From: Bacteroidaceae bacterium
Lineage (GTDB): Bacteria; Bacteroidota; Bacteroidia; Bacteroidales; Bacteroidaceae
Direction of reading: 5' to 3'
Assembly (NCBI GenBank): GCA_017650105.1
Contig: JAGCFO010000005.1
Span: forward strand, 97,113 to 161,112
Length of the DNA: 64,000 bases
Positions 35,575-45,083 of the stretch are shown here, piece by piece (the stretch's first letter is position 1; the number at the start of each line of letters is the position of its first letter). The notes beneath the pieces are model-generated. The model ran no database searches. It was not told the DNA's origin and saw only the letters and a list, made by a program, of their open reading frames with translations. Both the position numbers and the translations under genes were made by a program.

Positions 35575-36639
35575 ATGAAGCATTATCATTTTACCATCAG
35601 AAAAAGCAAAGGTATTGCTTATATCCTGCTTTTTGTCGTCTTCTCGCTGTTACCTCTTCTCTCAACGGCGCAGCAGTCAATCAGAGATTTCAATAAAAGC
35701 ACATTGGATGCTCAGCCTTATCCTTGCCTCTTTGCTGACACCGTTCGTCCCAAGACTGCCACTCTTCTTTTCGTCGGAGACCTGATGCAACATGGTCCTC
35801 AAATCAAGCAAGCCCTTCAGCCCGACGGTTCCTACCGCTACGATGAATGTTTCGAGCAGGTCAAGCCTTATATTGAGTCTGCAGATTTGGCTATCGGAAA
35901 TCTCGAAGTCACTCTTGGAGGAGAGCCTTATCAAGGGTATCCATGCTTTAGTGCGCCCGACGACTATCTGTGGGCTATCAAGGAGACAGGCTTCGACGTT
36001 CTGACAACATCCAACAATCATTGCCTGGATAGAGGGAAAAAGGGATTGGAACGAACTCTGCTGATGACTGACTCCTTGGGATTCCACACGCTTGGAACCT
36101 ATCGTGATGACGAAGAACGTTCACAGCGCTATCCTCTCGTTCTCACAGTCAATGGCATACGAGTTGCTTTTCTGACATATACTTACGGGATGAACGGCTT
36201 TGAGGTTAGCGAGCCGAATGTCGTCAATGTAATTGACAAAACTATGATGGAAGAAGACATTCGGGCAGCCAAAGCGATGCATCCCGATGTCATTATTGCC
36301 ATCATGCATTGGGGAACGGAATACAGATTAGAGCCCGACAGCTACCAACGTCATTATGCCGAGTGGCTTCTCGAAAAAGGAGTAGATCATATCATCGGAG
36401 GACATCCTCACGTAATAGAACCTACTGAATGGGTGAAGGAGGAAGGACGTATCGACCCTCATCTTGTCGTTTACTCACAAGGAAACTTTATCAGTAACAT
36501 GAGCCTCCCGAACACTTTCGACGGAACAATGATAACACTCAGCATCCAGAAAGTGGGACTTGTTACCCGCATTAGTAATTATGACTGTAAAGTCGTTCGC
36601 ACCACTCGTCCAAATTACAAACTTACGATAGTAAAATAA
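35575..36639 (+). CDS. CapA-family protein (poly-gamma-glutamate synthesis type metallophosphatase fold)
   Basis: An ATG at 35575 gives 354 residues starting MKHYHFTIRKSKG, then a hydrophobic signal segment (IAYILLFVVFSLLPLLSTAQ). The CapA body shows ATLLFVGDLMQHG, ADLAIGNLEVTLGG, DVLTTSNNHCLDRG, VIIAIMHWGTEY and IIGGHPHVIEP, the metal-binding blocks of the family. It is exported, and in capsule-forming bacilli CapA helps handle polyglutamate, but the role in Bacteroidetes is not settled. The longer frame from 35431 reads through repeat D. Confidence 0.9.
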   Translation: MKHYHFTIRKSKGIAYILLFVVFSLLPLLSTAQQSIRDFNKSTLDAQPYPCLFADTVRPKTATLLFVGDLMQHGPQIKQALQPDGSYRYDECFEQVKPYIESADLAIGNLEVTLGGEPYQGYPCFSAPDDYLWAIKETGFDVLTTSNNHCLDRGKKGLERTLLMTDSLGFHTLGTYRDDEERSQRYPLVLTVNGIRVAFLTYTYGMNGFEVSEPNVVNVIDKTMMEEDIRAAKAMHPDVIIAIMHWGTEYRLEPDSYQRHYAEWLLEKGVDHIIGGHPHVIEPTEWVKEEGRIDPHLVVYSQGNFISNMSLPNTFDGTMITLSIQKVGLVTRISNYDCKVVRTTRPNYKLTIVK

Positions 36640-36646
36640 ACTCTCA

Positions 36647-37756
36647 ATGAGCGAAATCAGTTTATCAGACAGGCTAAACGCACTTGTTTCGAAATATGAA
36701 GAAACCGAGCTGCTCATCACCGACCCAAGCGTCATAGCAGATATGCACCGTTTTGTGCGCCTCAATAAGGAGTATAAGGAATTGAGCGCATTGATGGAGG
36801 CTCGCAAGCAGTATCAGAACCTTCTCTCTACCCGCGATGAGGCTCGCACTATGATGAGCCAGGAAACTGACCCCGAGCTGAAAGAGATGGCTCGTGAGGA
36901 ATTTGAGAACTGTAGTGCTAAAATCCCCGAGATGGAGGAAAAGATTAAACTACTTCTTGTCCCCGCCGATCCTGAAGATGAGAAAAATGTAATCATGGAA
37001 ATTCGTGGAGGAACAGGAGGAGACGAAGCTGCTTTGTTTGCGGGAGACTTGTTCAAAATGTACAGCAAGTTCTGTGAGCAAAAAGGATGGAAAGTTGAAG
37101 TAAGCAGCGTGAACGAAGGCACTGTTGGAGGTTTCAAGGAGATTGTTTTCAGCGTAAAAGGTGAAAAAGTTTACGGAACGCTGAAGTACGAGAGTGGCGT
37201 TCATCGAGTTCAGCGTGTTCCTGCCACAGAAACACAAGGGCGAATTCACACCTCAGCAGCAACAGTTGCCGTGCTTCCTGAAGCCGACGAATTTGAAGTG
37301 GAAATCAACGAAGGAGAAATCAGATGGGACACCTTCCGCTCGAGCGGTGCTGGTGGGCAGAATGTCAATAAAGTGGAATCGGGAGTCCGTCTCCGTTATA
37401 ACTGGAAAAACCCCAACACTGGCGTAGTGGAAGAGATTCTCATCGAATGTACAGAAACCAGAGATCAGCCTAAAAACAAAGAGCGCGCCCTTGCCCGACT
37501 CCGCACATTCATATATGATCACGAACATCAGAAGTATATCGACGAGATTGCTTCGCGAAGAAAGACAATGGTTTCGACAGGCGACCGTTCTGCCAAAATT
37601 CGCACTTACAACTATCCACAAGGGCGAATTACCGATCATCGCATCAACTACACAATTTATAATCTACCAGCCTTCATGAACGGTGATATCCAGGACTGCA
37701 TCGACCAGCTGACTATTGCCGAAAATGCGGAACGACTCAAAGAATCGGAATTATAA
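36647..37756 (+). CDS. prfA: Peptide chain release factor 1
   Basis: The 369-residue protein has the stop-codon-reading PAT motif ([17 protein letters not shown]), which marks RF1 (UAA/UAG), and the catalytic GGQ in [18 protein letters not shown]. It has normal length and no programmed frameshift, unlike prfB. It starts 7 bp after the CapA-like gene and is followed 11 bp later by pyrF. Confidence 0.96.
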   Translation: MSEISLSDRLNALVSKYEETELLITDPSVIADMHRFVRLNKEYKELSALMEARKQYQNLLSTRDEARTMMSQETDPELKEMAREEFENCSAKIPEMEEKIKLLLVPADPEDEKNVIMEIRGGTGGDEAALFAGDLFKMYSKFCEQKGWKVEVSSVNEGTVGGFKEIVFSVKGEKVYGTLKYESGVHRVQRVPATETQGRIHTSAATVAVLPEADEFEVEINEGEIRWDTFRSSGAGGQNVNKVESGVRLRYNWKNPNTGVVEEILIECTETRDQPKNKERALARLRTFIYDHEHQKYIDEIASRRKTMVSTGDRSAKIRTYNYPQGRITDHRINYTIYNLPAFMNGDIQDCIDQLTIAENAERLKESEL

Positions 37757-37767
37757 TAGGATTGAAT

Positions 37768-38601
37768 ATGACATACGAACAACTTTACGAGAACATCCGG
37801 AATCAAAAGTCATTTCTCTGTGTGGGACTTGACTCTGACGTCAACAAGATACCTCAGCATTTAAAAGAAAATGAGGAGGATCCTGTGTTTGCCTTTAATC
37901 GGGCTATCATCGATGCGACAGCACCATACTGCATCGCCTACAAGCCAAACCTGGCCTTCTATGAATGCAACGGAGTGAAAGGATTGCTATCCTATGAACG
38001 CACGCTTGAGTACATTCGTCATAATTGGCCCAAGCATTTCATCATCGCCGACGCCAAGAGAGGAGACATCGGGAATACTAGTAAAATGTACGCTCGAGCT
38101 TTTTTCGAGGAACAAAACGTTGACGCCCTGACTGTCGCACCTTATATGGGTGAAGATAGCGTAACTCCTTTCCTAGAGTACGAAGGCAAGTGGGTTATCA
38201 TGCTTGCGCTTACGTCAAACAAAGGTTCGCTCGACTTCCAATTGACGGAAGACGACAAAGGCGTGCGCCTCTTCGAAAAAGTGCTTCAGACATCGCTCCA
38301 ATGGGGAGGAAAGGAAAACATGATGTACGTTGTGGGCGCCACGAGAGGGAACTTGTTTGAGGACGTTCGTCGAATTGTCCCCGAGCATTTCCTTCTCGTT
38401 CCGGGAGTAGGCGCACAGGGAGGTTCGCTCGAAGAAGTCTGCCGTTTTGGCATGAATAAGCATTGCGGGTTGATTGTGAATTCAAGCAGAGGTATAATCT
38501 TTGCCGACAACAGCGCCTGTTTTGCTGAAGCGGCAATGACAAAAGCGCGTCTTCTGCAACAGCAAATGGAAGAACAACTTAGAATATTCGGAATAATATA
38601 A
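37768..38601 (+). CDS. pyrF: Orotidine-5'-phosphate decarboxylase
   Basis: An ATG at 37768 gives 277 residues. This is the longer PyrF type 2 subfamily: [46 protein letters not shown] (catalytic Asp-Lys-Asp) and [17 protein letters not shown]. It makes UMP from OMP in the last step of pyrimidine synthesis. It is in a plus-strand run between prfA and an HD hydrolase, probably co-transcribed. Confidence 0.95.
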   Translation: MTYEQLYENIRNQKSFLCVGLDSDVNKIPQHLKENEEDPVFAFNRAIIDATAPYCIAYKPNLAFYECNGVKGLLSYERTLEYIRHNWPKHFIIADAKRGDIGNTSKMYARAFFEEQNVDALTVAPYMGEDSVTPFLEYEGKWVIMLALTSNKGSLDFQLTEDDKGVRLFEKVLQTSLQWGGKENMMYVVGATRGNLFEDVRRIVPEHFLLVPGVGAQGGSLEEVCRFGMNKHCGLIVNSSRGIIFADNSACFAEAAMTKARLLQQQMEEQLRIFGII

Positions 38602-38632
38602 GGAAACAACAAACCTCTACCCTATCATCTAA

Positions 38633-39853
38633 ATGGTAAAAATCATCAACGACCCCGTCTTTGGTTTTATAGGCATACCCAAAGGACTTCCATACGATGT
38701 CCTCACCCACCCTTACCTGCAACGACTGACAAGAATCCGACAACTCGGACTTTCAAGTTTTGTCTACCCCGGTGCGCAGCACACTCGCTTCCAGCACTCG
38801 GTGGGAGCCTTCTATCTGATGAGTGAAGCCGTCACTCATCTGCGGGCAAAAGGTATTCCCATCAGCGATGCCGAAGCGGATGCTGTAAAGGCAGCTATTC
38901 TTCTTCATGACGTCGGCCACGGGCCTTTCTCGCACGTACTTGAGCATACGCTCGTCAGCAATATCGATCATGAAGAGATTTCCCTCCTCTTGATGGAACG
39001 AATCAATCTGGAGTTTGGTGGAAGGCTCGATCTTGCCATTCGTATTTATAAAGATGAGTACGAGAAGAGGTTCCTTCATCAACTTGTCAGCAGTCAGCTT
39101 GATATGGACCGCCTCGACTATCTGAGAAGAGACAGTTTCTTCACGGGTGTCACAGAAGGAAATATCGGTTCTGCTCGTATCATCAAGATGCTAAACGTCA
39201 AAGATGATCATTTGGTAGTCGACTCCAAGGGCATTTACTCAATTGAGAATTTCCTCACGAACCGTCGTTTGATGTATTGGCAGGTTTATCTTCACAAGAC
39301 TTCCGTTGCCAGCGAGAAGATGCTCGTGAACGCACTATCTCGAGCTAAAGAGCTTGCTCACCAAGGAGTGGATCTTTTCGCTTCTCCAGCCCTAAGGTAT
39401 TTTCTTTACAACCATATCACGAAAGAAACATTCTACAACGACACCGAATGCCTTGATGCTTTCGTCCATCTTGACGACAACGACATCTGGTGTGCGCTGA
39501 AAGTGTGGGCCTCTGAGAAAGACAGAATACTCTCCACACTTAGCACCGGGCTTGTCGACAGACATCTGTTCAAAGTAGAAGTGAGTGAAAGCCCCATCAG
39601 CCAAGCAGTAAGGAAAGAACATATACGGCGAATCTCCAACGCATTAGGGATAACACAGAAAGATGCAGAACGATACATGATTACCTACACCACGCTGGAA
39701 AAAAACATGTATTCAGCCTCCGATGATCACATAGAAATACTCTATCGCGACGGTTCGGCAAAAGACATCGCAGAAGCATCAGATATGTTTAATCACTCCA
39801 TGCTGGGAAAGAAAGTGAAGAAATACTACCTCTGCTATATGCGCAACACATAG
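38633..39853 (+). CDS. HD-domain phosphohydrolase
   Basis: The 406-residue protein has the HD metal-binding residues in HTRFQHSVGAFYL (about 44-56), LLHDVGHGPFSH (about 91-102) and SQLDMDRLDYLRRDS (about 153-167). This layout is that of the dNTPase/SAMHD1-like 'HD superfamily phosphohydrolase' group, which cleaves nucleotides. It follows pyrF by 31 bp, compatible with a nucleotide-metabolism role, but the substrate is unknown. Confidence 0.9.
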   Translation: MVKIINDPVFGFIGIPKGLPYDVLTHPYLQRLTRIRQLGLSSFVYPGAQHTRFQHSVGAFYLMSEAVTHLRAKGIPISDAEADAVKAAILLHDVGHGPFSHVLEHTLVSNIDHEEISLLLMERINLEFGGRLDLAIRIYKDEYEKRFLHQLVSSQLDMDRLDYLRRDSFFTGVTEGNIGSARIIKMLNVKDDHLVVDSKGIYSIENFLTNRRLMYWQVYLHKTSVASEKMLVNALSRAKELAHQGVDLFASPALRYFLYNHITKETFYNDTECLDAFVHLDDNDIWCALKVWASEKDRILSTLSTGLVDRHLFKVEVSESPISQAVRKEHIRRISNALGITQKDAERYMITYTTLEKNMYSASDDHIEILYRDGSAKDIAEASDMFNHSMLGKKVKKYYLCYMRNT

Positions 39854-39881
39854 CGAATTCTTAATTAAGCATAATTATTTT

Positions 39882-39910
39882 TTTGTTCTCCATATTTTAT
39901 TTATCTTTGC
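39882..39910 (+). promoter_or_regulatory. Promoter of the lpx operon
   Basis: TATCTTTGC at 39902-39910 with TTTG at 39882-39885 (16-bp spacer). The sequence TTTGTTCTCCATAT resembles part of the dispersed AT-rich repeat core. The lpxD ATG is 16 bp further on. Confidence 0.65.
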
Positions 39911-39926
39911 CTAAAATTGAAGAAGC

Positions 39927-40919
39927 ATGATTTTTACCGCCAAACAGATTGCCTCCTACATTAACGGACGAATCGTGGGAGATGAAAACGTCACGGTTGA
40001 AACCTTCTCCAAGATTGAAGAAGGAAAACCGGGTACGCTTTCTTTTTTGGCCAATCCCAAATACACTCACTATATCTACTCTACAGAGTCGAGCATTGTG
40101 CTTGTTAATGAAGGCTTTGTTCCCGAGCAACCCGTCCATTGCACGCTGATCTATTCAGCTAACGCATACGAAAGTTTGGCTAAACTCATGACTTTGGTGC
40201 AATCCTTCAGCCAAAAGAAATCTGAAATAAGTTCGCTCGCTTTCATTGCTGAAACAGCAAAGATTGGGAACAATGTTTCCATTGCACCCTTTGCTTATAT
40301 CGGAGAGAATGTAGAAATCGGCGACAACACGATTATCAACCCTCATGTAGCCATCTACCACGACTGCAAGATTGGCGCCAACTGTATTCTTCATGCAGGA
40401 TGCGTCATCGGAGCAGACGGATTTGGCTTTGCACCTCAGGCCGAAGGGTACGAAAAAATTCCTCAGATAGGAAACGTCGTTCTCGAAGATAATGTAGAAA
40501 TTGGTGCCAACACTTGTATCGACCGTGCCACAATGGGTTCCACTATCATTCACGGAGGAACCAAATTGGACAACCTCGTACAGATAGCCCACAATGTCGT
40601 TGTCGGCAAAAACACCGTTATGGCTGCTCAAAGCGGTGTGGCGGGCTCCACAAAGTTAGGAGAATGGTGTATGATAGGCGGGCAAACGGGCATAACGGGG
40701 CATATCAATATAGGTGACCGAGTTCAGGTAGGAGCCCACGCGGGAGTAACCGGCAACGTGAAGGAAGGAATGACGATGAACGGATATCCGGCAATCGAAA
40801 TCATGAGATTCCGCCGCAGCAGCGCAGCACTCCGTAATCTGCCGGAAATGTTCTTCCAACTTCATGAATTGGAGAAGGAAGTGAAAAACCTCAAGGAGAA
40901 AATGGAGGAGATGAAATAA
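39927..40919 (+). CDS. lpxD: UDP-3-O-(3-hydroxyacyl)glucosamine N-acyltransferase
   Basis: The 330-residue protein has the LpxD N-terminal domain (about 1-100, [20 protein letters not shown]), a left-handed beta helix of hexapeptide repeats (about 100-300, [20 protein letters not shown]), the catalytic-region [11 protein letters not shown] and a C-terminal helix. It adds the second acyl chain in lipid A synthesis in the cytoplasm. It heads lpxD-lpxC-lpxA. Confidence 0.96.
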   Translation: MIFTAKQIASYINGRIVGDENVTVETFSKIEEGKPGTLSFLANPKYTHYIYSTESSIVLVNEGFVPEQPVHCTLIYSANAYESLAKLMTLVQSFSQKKSEISSLAFIAETAKIGNNVSIAPFAYIGENVEIGDNTIINPHVAIYHDCKIGANCILHAGCVIGADGFGFAPQAEGYEKIPQIGNVVLEDNVEIGANTCIDRATMGSTIIHGGTKLDNLVQIAHNVVVGKNTVMAAQSGVAGSTKLGEWCMIGGQTGITGHINIGDRVQVGAHAGVTGNVKEGMTMNGYPAIEIMRFRRSSAALRNLPEMFFQLHELEKEVKNLKEKMEEMK

Positions 40920-40933
40920 GAGAGGGTTACTTT

Positions 40934-41842
40934 ATGGAGAAACAGCATACAATAAACCAATCTTTTACCGTCTCAGGAAAAGGACTTCACACCGGGCTCA
41001 AGCTTACTGCCGAGTTCTGTCCAGCTCCCGCTAACTTTGGTTACAAGATTCAGCGAACCGACATCGAAGGACATCCCATCATCGAATGCTTGGCAGAAAA
41101 TGTAGTTGACACACAGCGCGGAACGGTTATCTCAAACGGAACCGATCGAGTAAGTACTATCGAGCATGCCCTCTCAGCCCTATACGCTTTAGGTATTGAC
41201 AACTGCCTCATTCGCGTCAACGGACCCGAAATTCCCATCCTTGACGGAAGTGCAGCACAATATGTTCAGAACATCCAACGCGTTGGTAAACAGGAACAAG
41301 AAGCGCCTCGCGAATACATAAAGATAGAAGAACCTATTGAATACATCGACGACAAGACCGGTTCACATCTCATAATTGAGCCTTGCGACACACTTCAGAT
41401 AAAAGTCAATGTCACGTTCGACAATAGTATCATCAACAATCAATGTGCCACGATGGACAATATCTCCCAATATCCGGACGAGATAGCTGCCAGCCGCACG
41501 TTTGTCTTCGTCCGCGACATTGAGAATCTGCTCCAAATGGGGCTTATCAAAGGGGGTGACCTCGATAACGCTATCGTCATTTACGAACGGCAGCTGACTC
41601 AGGAAAAAATGGATATCATCACCGATATCATGAAAGTTCCCCGCATGGATGCCACCCACTTGGGCTACATCATGCATCGCCCACTCGTCTGGGATAATGA
41701 GCCCGCACGGCACAAGCTGCTCGACATCATCGGCGATATGGCCCTTTGCGGACACCCCATCTTAGGCAGCATCAAAGCATTGAAGCCCGGACATCGAGTT
41801 AACAACCAACTTGCACGTATGATACGCGCAAAAGTCAAATAA
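40934..41842 (+). CDS. lpxC: UDP-3-O-acyl-N-acetylglucosamine deacetylase, single-domain form
   Basis: The 302-residue protein has the LpxC motifs: SGKGLHTGLK, STIEHALSALYALGIDNC (zinc His), EIPILDGSA, RHKLLDIIGDMALCGHPI (second zinc His and Asp) and KPGHRVNN. It removes acetate from UDP-3-O-acyl-GlcNAc, the committed lipid A step. In Bacteroidales it is normally fused to FabZ (about 460 residues), but here a clean TAA follows the deacetylase domain and lpxA starts 7 bp later, so the dehydratase is absent from this locus. Confidence 0.95.
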   Translation: MEKQHTINQSFTVSGKGLHTGLKLTAEFCPAPANFGYKIQRTDIEGHPIIECLAENVVDTQRGTVISNGTDRVSTIEHALSALYALGIDNCLIRVNGPEIPILDGSAAQYVQNIQRVGKQEQEAPREYIKIEEPIEYIDDKTGSHLIIEPCDTLQIKVNVTFDNSIINNQCATMDNISQYPDEIAASRTFVFVRDIENLLQMGLIKGGDLDNAIVIYERQLTQEKMDIITDIMKVPRMDATHLGYIMHRPLVWDNEPARHKLLDIIGDMALCGHPILGSIKALKPGHRVNNQLARMIRAKVK

Positions 41843-41848
41843 AGTAAA

Positions 41849-42628
41849 ATGATTAGCCCTTTAGCCTATATTGATCCTCTGGCAAAAATTGGGGAAAACT
41901 GTGAAATAGGCCCCTTTGCTTATATTGAAGGAGACGTCATCATTGGAAATGACAATGTGATAATGGCGCACGCCTGTCTTATGAACGGAACCCGCATGGG
42001 AGACGGAAACACCGTTTTTCCCGGTGCAGTCATCGGGGCTATACCCCAAGACCTTAAATTCAAGGGAGAAGAAACTACCGCCGAAATCGGCGACAACAAT
42101 CGCATCCGTGAGAACGTAACCATCAACCGAGGCACTGCATCAAAAGGTAAGACGGTTGTTGGCTCGGGTAACCTGTTGATGGAAGGCATGCACGTTGCCC
42201 ACGACTGTGTCGTAGGAAACAATTGTATCATGGGCAATCAGACAAAACTTGCCGGAGAGGTTGTCGTCGACGATAACGCCGTTCTGAGTGCCGGAGTACT
42301 GGTGCACCAGTTCTGCCATATTGGAGGATACGTGATGGTTCAGGGAGGTTGCCGCACAACGAAAGATATTCCACCCTACATTATTGCAGCAAGGGAGCCT
42401 ATCACTTACTGCGGACTTAACGTCGTAGGCTTACGTCGGCGTGGATTCAATATTGACCAAGTGAATGCCATCCACGCAGCATATCGTGCTATTTATCAGA
42501 GCAGTCTGAACGTTTCTCAGGCCCTTGAGCAGTTGAAGGATGACAACGCCATCACTCCCGAAGTACAATACATCATCGATTTTGTAGCTTCGTCAAGTCG
42601 TGGAATCATCCGAAGCGAAAATGTTTAA
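41849..42628 (+). CDS. lpxA: UDP-N-acetylglucosamine acyltransferase
   Basis: The 259-residue protein is a beta-helix acyltransferase: ISPLAYIDPLAKIGENCEIG, GAIPQDLKFKGEETTAEIGD, IRENVTINRGT and GMHVAHDCVVGNNC with the catalytic His. It then has a C-terminal helical part (FNIDQVNAIHAAYRAIYQSS). It performs the first acylation of UDP-GlcNAc. It is the last gene of the lpx set, 7 bp after lpxC. Confidence 0.96.
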   Translation: MISPLAYIDPLAKIGENCEIGPFAYIEGDVIIGNDNVIMAHACLMNGTRMGDGNTVFPGAVIGAIPQDLKFKGEETTAEIGDNNRIRENVTINRGTASKGKTVVGSGNLLMEGMHVAHDCVVGNNCIMGNQTKLAGEVVVDDNAVLSAGVLVHQFCHIGGYVMVQGGCRTTKDIPPYIIAAREPITYCGLNVVGLRRRGFNIDQVNAIHAAYRAIYQSSLNVSQALEQLKDDNAITPEVQYIIDFVASSSRGIIRSENV

Positions 42629-42679
42629 CAACTAAACTACTCTTATATCTAACTATTTAATATCTAATCTCAAACAACC

Positions 42680-43231
42680 ATGATATACAGATTCACTTTT
42701 ATTTCTGATGAGGTAGACCATTTCCTTCGCGAAATCAAAATCAATTCCGATGCCTCGTTCCTTGACTTCCACAAGGCCATCCTTGAAAGCGTGGGCTATC
42801 CCGACGACCAGATGACATCTTTCTTCATTTGCAATGAAGACTGGGAGAAGGAAACTGAAATCACGCGCGAGGATATGGGCACCAGCAGCGATGTCGACAA
42901 CTACGTGATGGAAGACACTGCGCTCGACGAACTCATCGAAGAAGAGAAGCAGCGCCTGCTTTACGTATTCGACCCTCTGGCAGAACGAGTGTTCTTCATC
43001 GAATTGAGCGAGATAATTCCTGGAAAGTCAATAGAAGAACCCATCTGCTCACGTAAAGAAGGTAAAGCCCCGAAGCAGACACTTGATTTCGACCAGCTGA
43101 TGAGCATCAATCCATCCAGTTCTTTTGACATCGACGACAGCTTCGGCGATAACGAGAACGTAGACATCGACGAACTCGACATGGAAGGAATCGGCTTCCT
43201 GGACGACATCAGTAATGACGACATCATCTAA
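42680..43231 (+). CDS. IS1096 passenger TnpR/pRiA4b ORF-3-like protein
   Basis: The 183-residue protein starts [20 protein letters not shown] and is acidic, with a folded N-terminal part (about 1-120, [20 protein letters not shown]) and an Asp/Glu-rich tail. The pattern matches the pRiA4b ORF-3 fold, often labelled 'IS1096 passenger TnpR'. No transposon is present and the gene overlaps miaA by 17 bp, so it is a stable chromosomal gene here, not cargo. The function is unknown. Confidence 0.75.
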   Translation: MIYRFTFISDEVDHFLREIKINSDASFLDFHKAILESVGYPDDQMTSFFICNEDWEKETEITREDMGTSSDVDNYVMEDTALDELIEEEKQRLLYVFDPLAERVFFIELSEIIPGKSIEEPICSRKEGKAPKQTLDFDQLMSINPSSSFDIDDSFGDNENVDIDELDMEGIGFLDDISNDDII

Positions 43232-44141
43232 ACTCGTTGTCTTACTTGGACCGACGGGTGTAGGCAAAACAGAGCTGAGCTATGCTATTGCCGAACACTT
43301 GCAGTCCCCTATCCTCTCCGCCGACAGCCGACAACTGTTTCGCGACATACCGACAGGTACGGCTGCGCCTACAGCAGGACAGATGGCGCGCTGCCAGCAT
43401 TATTTCGTAGGCACACTAAACTTAGACGACTACTATAGCGCAGCACAATACGAAGCAGACGTACTCCAGTTGATGAGGGAGTTATTCCTAACACACAAGG
43501 CGCTTCTTCTAACTGGAGGGAGCATGATGTATATCGATGCCGTTTGCCAAGGTATCGACGACATTCCTACTGTGGACAACGAGACAAGAACCATCCTGCT
43601 TGAGAGATATGCACAGGAGGGATTGGAGCAATTGGTGCAAGAGTTGCGCCTGCTTGACCCAGAGTACTACAGCATCGTCGACCGAAAGAATCCGAAGCGA
43701 GTTATCCACGCACTTGAAATCTGCTATATGACGGGAAACACATACACTTCGTATCGCACCCGAAGCTGCAAGCCCCGTCCTTTCGAGTACATCAAAATCG
43801 GACTCAACCGTCCTCGGGAGGAATTATACGAGCGCATCAATTCTCGTGTGTTGCAGATGGTAGAGGAAGGATTGGTGGATGAGGCACGCGCCATCTGGGA
43901 AAAGTATCAGAAGGCAAACAAACCCAGGCCAAACTCCCTCAACACAGTCGGGTACAAAGAGTTGTTTGATTATTTCGAGGGGCAGTGCACCTTTGATGCC
44001 GCCATCGAGAAGATTCAGCAGAATACCCGCAAATATGCACGCAAGCAACTCACGTGGTTCCGTCACGATGATAAAATCCGTTGGTTTCATCCCAGCCAGA
44101 GGGACGAAATCATTCAGGCAATCGACGAATTCGTGAAGTAA
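43215..44141 (+). CDS. miaA: tRNA dimethylallyltransferase
   Basis: The 308-residue protein has the P-loop [51 protein letters not shown] and the C-terminal [12 protein letters not shown]. It transfers a dimethylallyl group to N6 of A37 in tRNAs that read UNN codons. It overlaps the preceding gene by 17 bp. Its stop abuts the stop of the convergent cysE-like gene. Confidence 0.96.
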   Translation: MTTSSKLVVLLGPTGVGKTELSYAIAEHLQSPILSADSRQLFRDIPTGTAAPTAGQMARCQHYFVGTLNLDDYYSAAQYEADVLQLMRELFLTHKALLLTGGSMMYIDAVCQGIDDIPTVDNETRTILLERYAQEGLEQLVQELRLLDPEYYSIVDRKNPKRVIHALEICYMTGNTYTSYRTRSCKPRPFEYIKIGLNRPREELYERINSRVLQMVEEGLVDEARAIWEKYQKANKPRPNSLNTVGYKELFDYFEGQCTFDAAIEKIQQNTRKYARKQLTWFRHDDKIRWFHPSQRDEIIQAIDEFVK

Positions 44142-44975
44142 TCAGCCGTTGCCCTTTCCTTTGCCCACAAGATATTTTCTGTCCGCCTGCACCAATACAG
44201 CCCCCTCGGGCACATCCTCTGTCACCCAAAGGTTTCCCCCAATCGTTGCACCATTACCGATATTAACACGTCCGAGGATGGTTGCGTTACTATAGACAAT
44301 CACGTTGTCTCCCAGTATAGGATGGCGGAGATTATTCTTTATCGGTTTACCGTTTTCGTCCAACGGGAAGCTCCGAGCGCCAAGTGTAACGCCCTGATAG
44401 ATTTTCACATGATCTCCGATGATGCTTGTCTCGCCTATCACGACGCCCGTGCCGTGATCGATAGCAAACCAGTTGCCGATGACAGCTCCGGGATGGATGT
44501 CGATGCCCGTTTCCGAATGAGCCTGCTCGGTAATGATACGAGGAATCAGGGGGACTCCAAGCTGCAGCAGGCGGTGAGCCATACGGTAGTTGACGATAGC
44601 GCGGATGCCAGGATAGCAGCTGATAATCTCTCCGAGACTTTTTGAGGCGGGGTCACCGTCGTACGTCGCCATCACGTCGAGTGACATCTGCCTGTGCAGT
44701 TCGGGAATCGAAAGCAGAAAACTTTTGGCGATAGCATCCGCATCCACATCATGCTGCCCGTCATAAGCCAGAGCGACGCGGATTTGTTCCGTCAGCAGTT
44801 CACAGAGCCTCTTCTCCATCTCGGGAGTACACATCGGGCGCACCTCTGGCTCATTCTCATCGCAGAAAAAGCCAGGGAACACCAACTCGCGCACCAGTTC
44901 CACAATCTGTTTAATCACTCGCGCTGAAGGAGGCAACTGCCTAAATGACTCTCTATAAATCTCGTTTTCGCTCAT
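44142..44975 (-). CDS. cysE: Serine O-acetyltransferase
   Basis: The 277-residue protein has a helical N-terminal domain (about 1-130) and a left-handed beta helix with IDIHPGAVIGNWFAIDHGTG, broken here as IDIHPGAVIG and FAIDHGTGVVIGET, then GVTLGARSFPLDENG and GDNVIVYSNATILGRVNIG. This is the serine acetyltransferase pattern (acetyl-CoA + serine to O-acetylserine, cysteine synthesis). The spacing and length suit the Bacteroidetes SAT form. It ends exactly at the miaA stop. Confidence 0.9.
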   Translation of the reverse strand: MSENEIYRESFRQLPPSARVIKQIVELVRELVFPGFFCDENEPEVRPMCTPEMEKRLCELLTEQIRVALAYDGQHDVDADAIAKSFLLSIPELHRQMSLDVMATYDGDPASKSLGEIISCYPGIRAIVNYRMAHRLLQLGVPLIPRIITEQAHSETGIDIHPGAVIGNWFAIDHGTGVVIGETSIIGDHVKIYQGVTLGARSFPLDENGKPIKNNLRHPILGDNVIVYSNATILGRVNIGNGATIGGNLWVTEDVPEGAVLVQADRKYLVGKGKGNG

Positions 44976-45035
44976 AGAAATGGGGGCTTCGTCACGTTAT
45001 TTCCGTTCTTCGACGACAAAAATACAACTTTTTCG

Positions 45036-45066
45036 TTGGATTTTCTCAAAAAAACGCTTTCTTTGC
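45036..45066 (+). promoter_or_regulatory. Promoter of the GH105 gene
   Basis: TTG at 45036-45038, a 19-bp spacer and TTTCTTTGC at 45058-45066, one base off consensus. The TTG serves as -33, so it is not a start codon, and the ATG at 45084 is the better choice. Confidence 0.65.
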
Positions 45067-45083
45067 AAAATAAATCGAGTATT

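Noticed and set aside
36647..37756. Release factor 2
   Set aside because: The recognition motif is PAT, not SPF, and no programmed frameshift is present, so this is RF1.
42680..43231. Transposon cargo because of the 'IS1096 passenger' label
   Set aside because: No transposase, inverted ends or target duplication is visible and the gene overlaps miaA, so it is a stable chromosomal gene.
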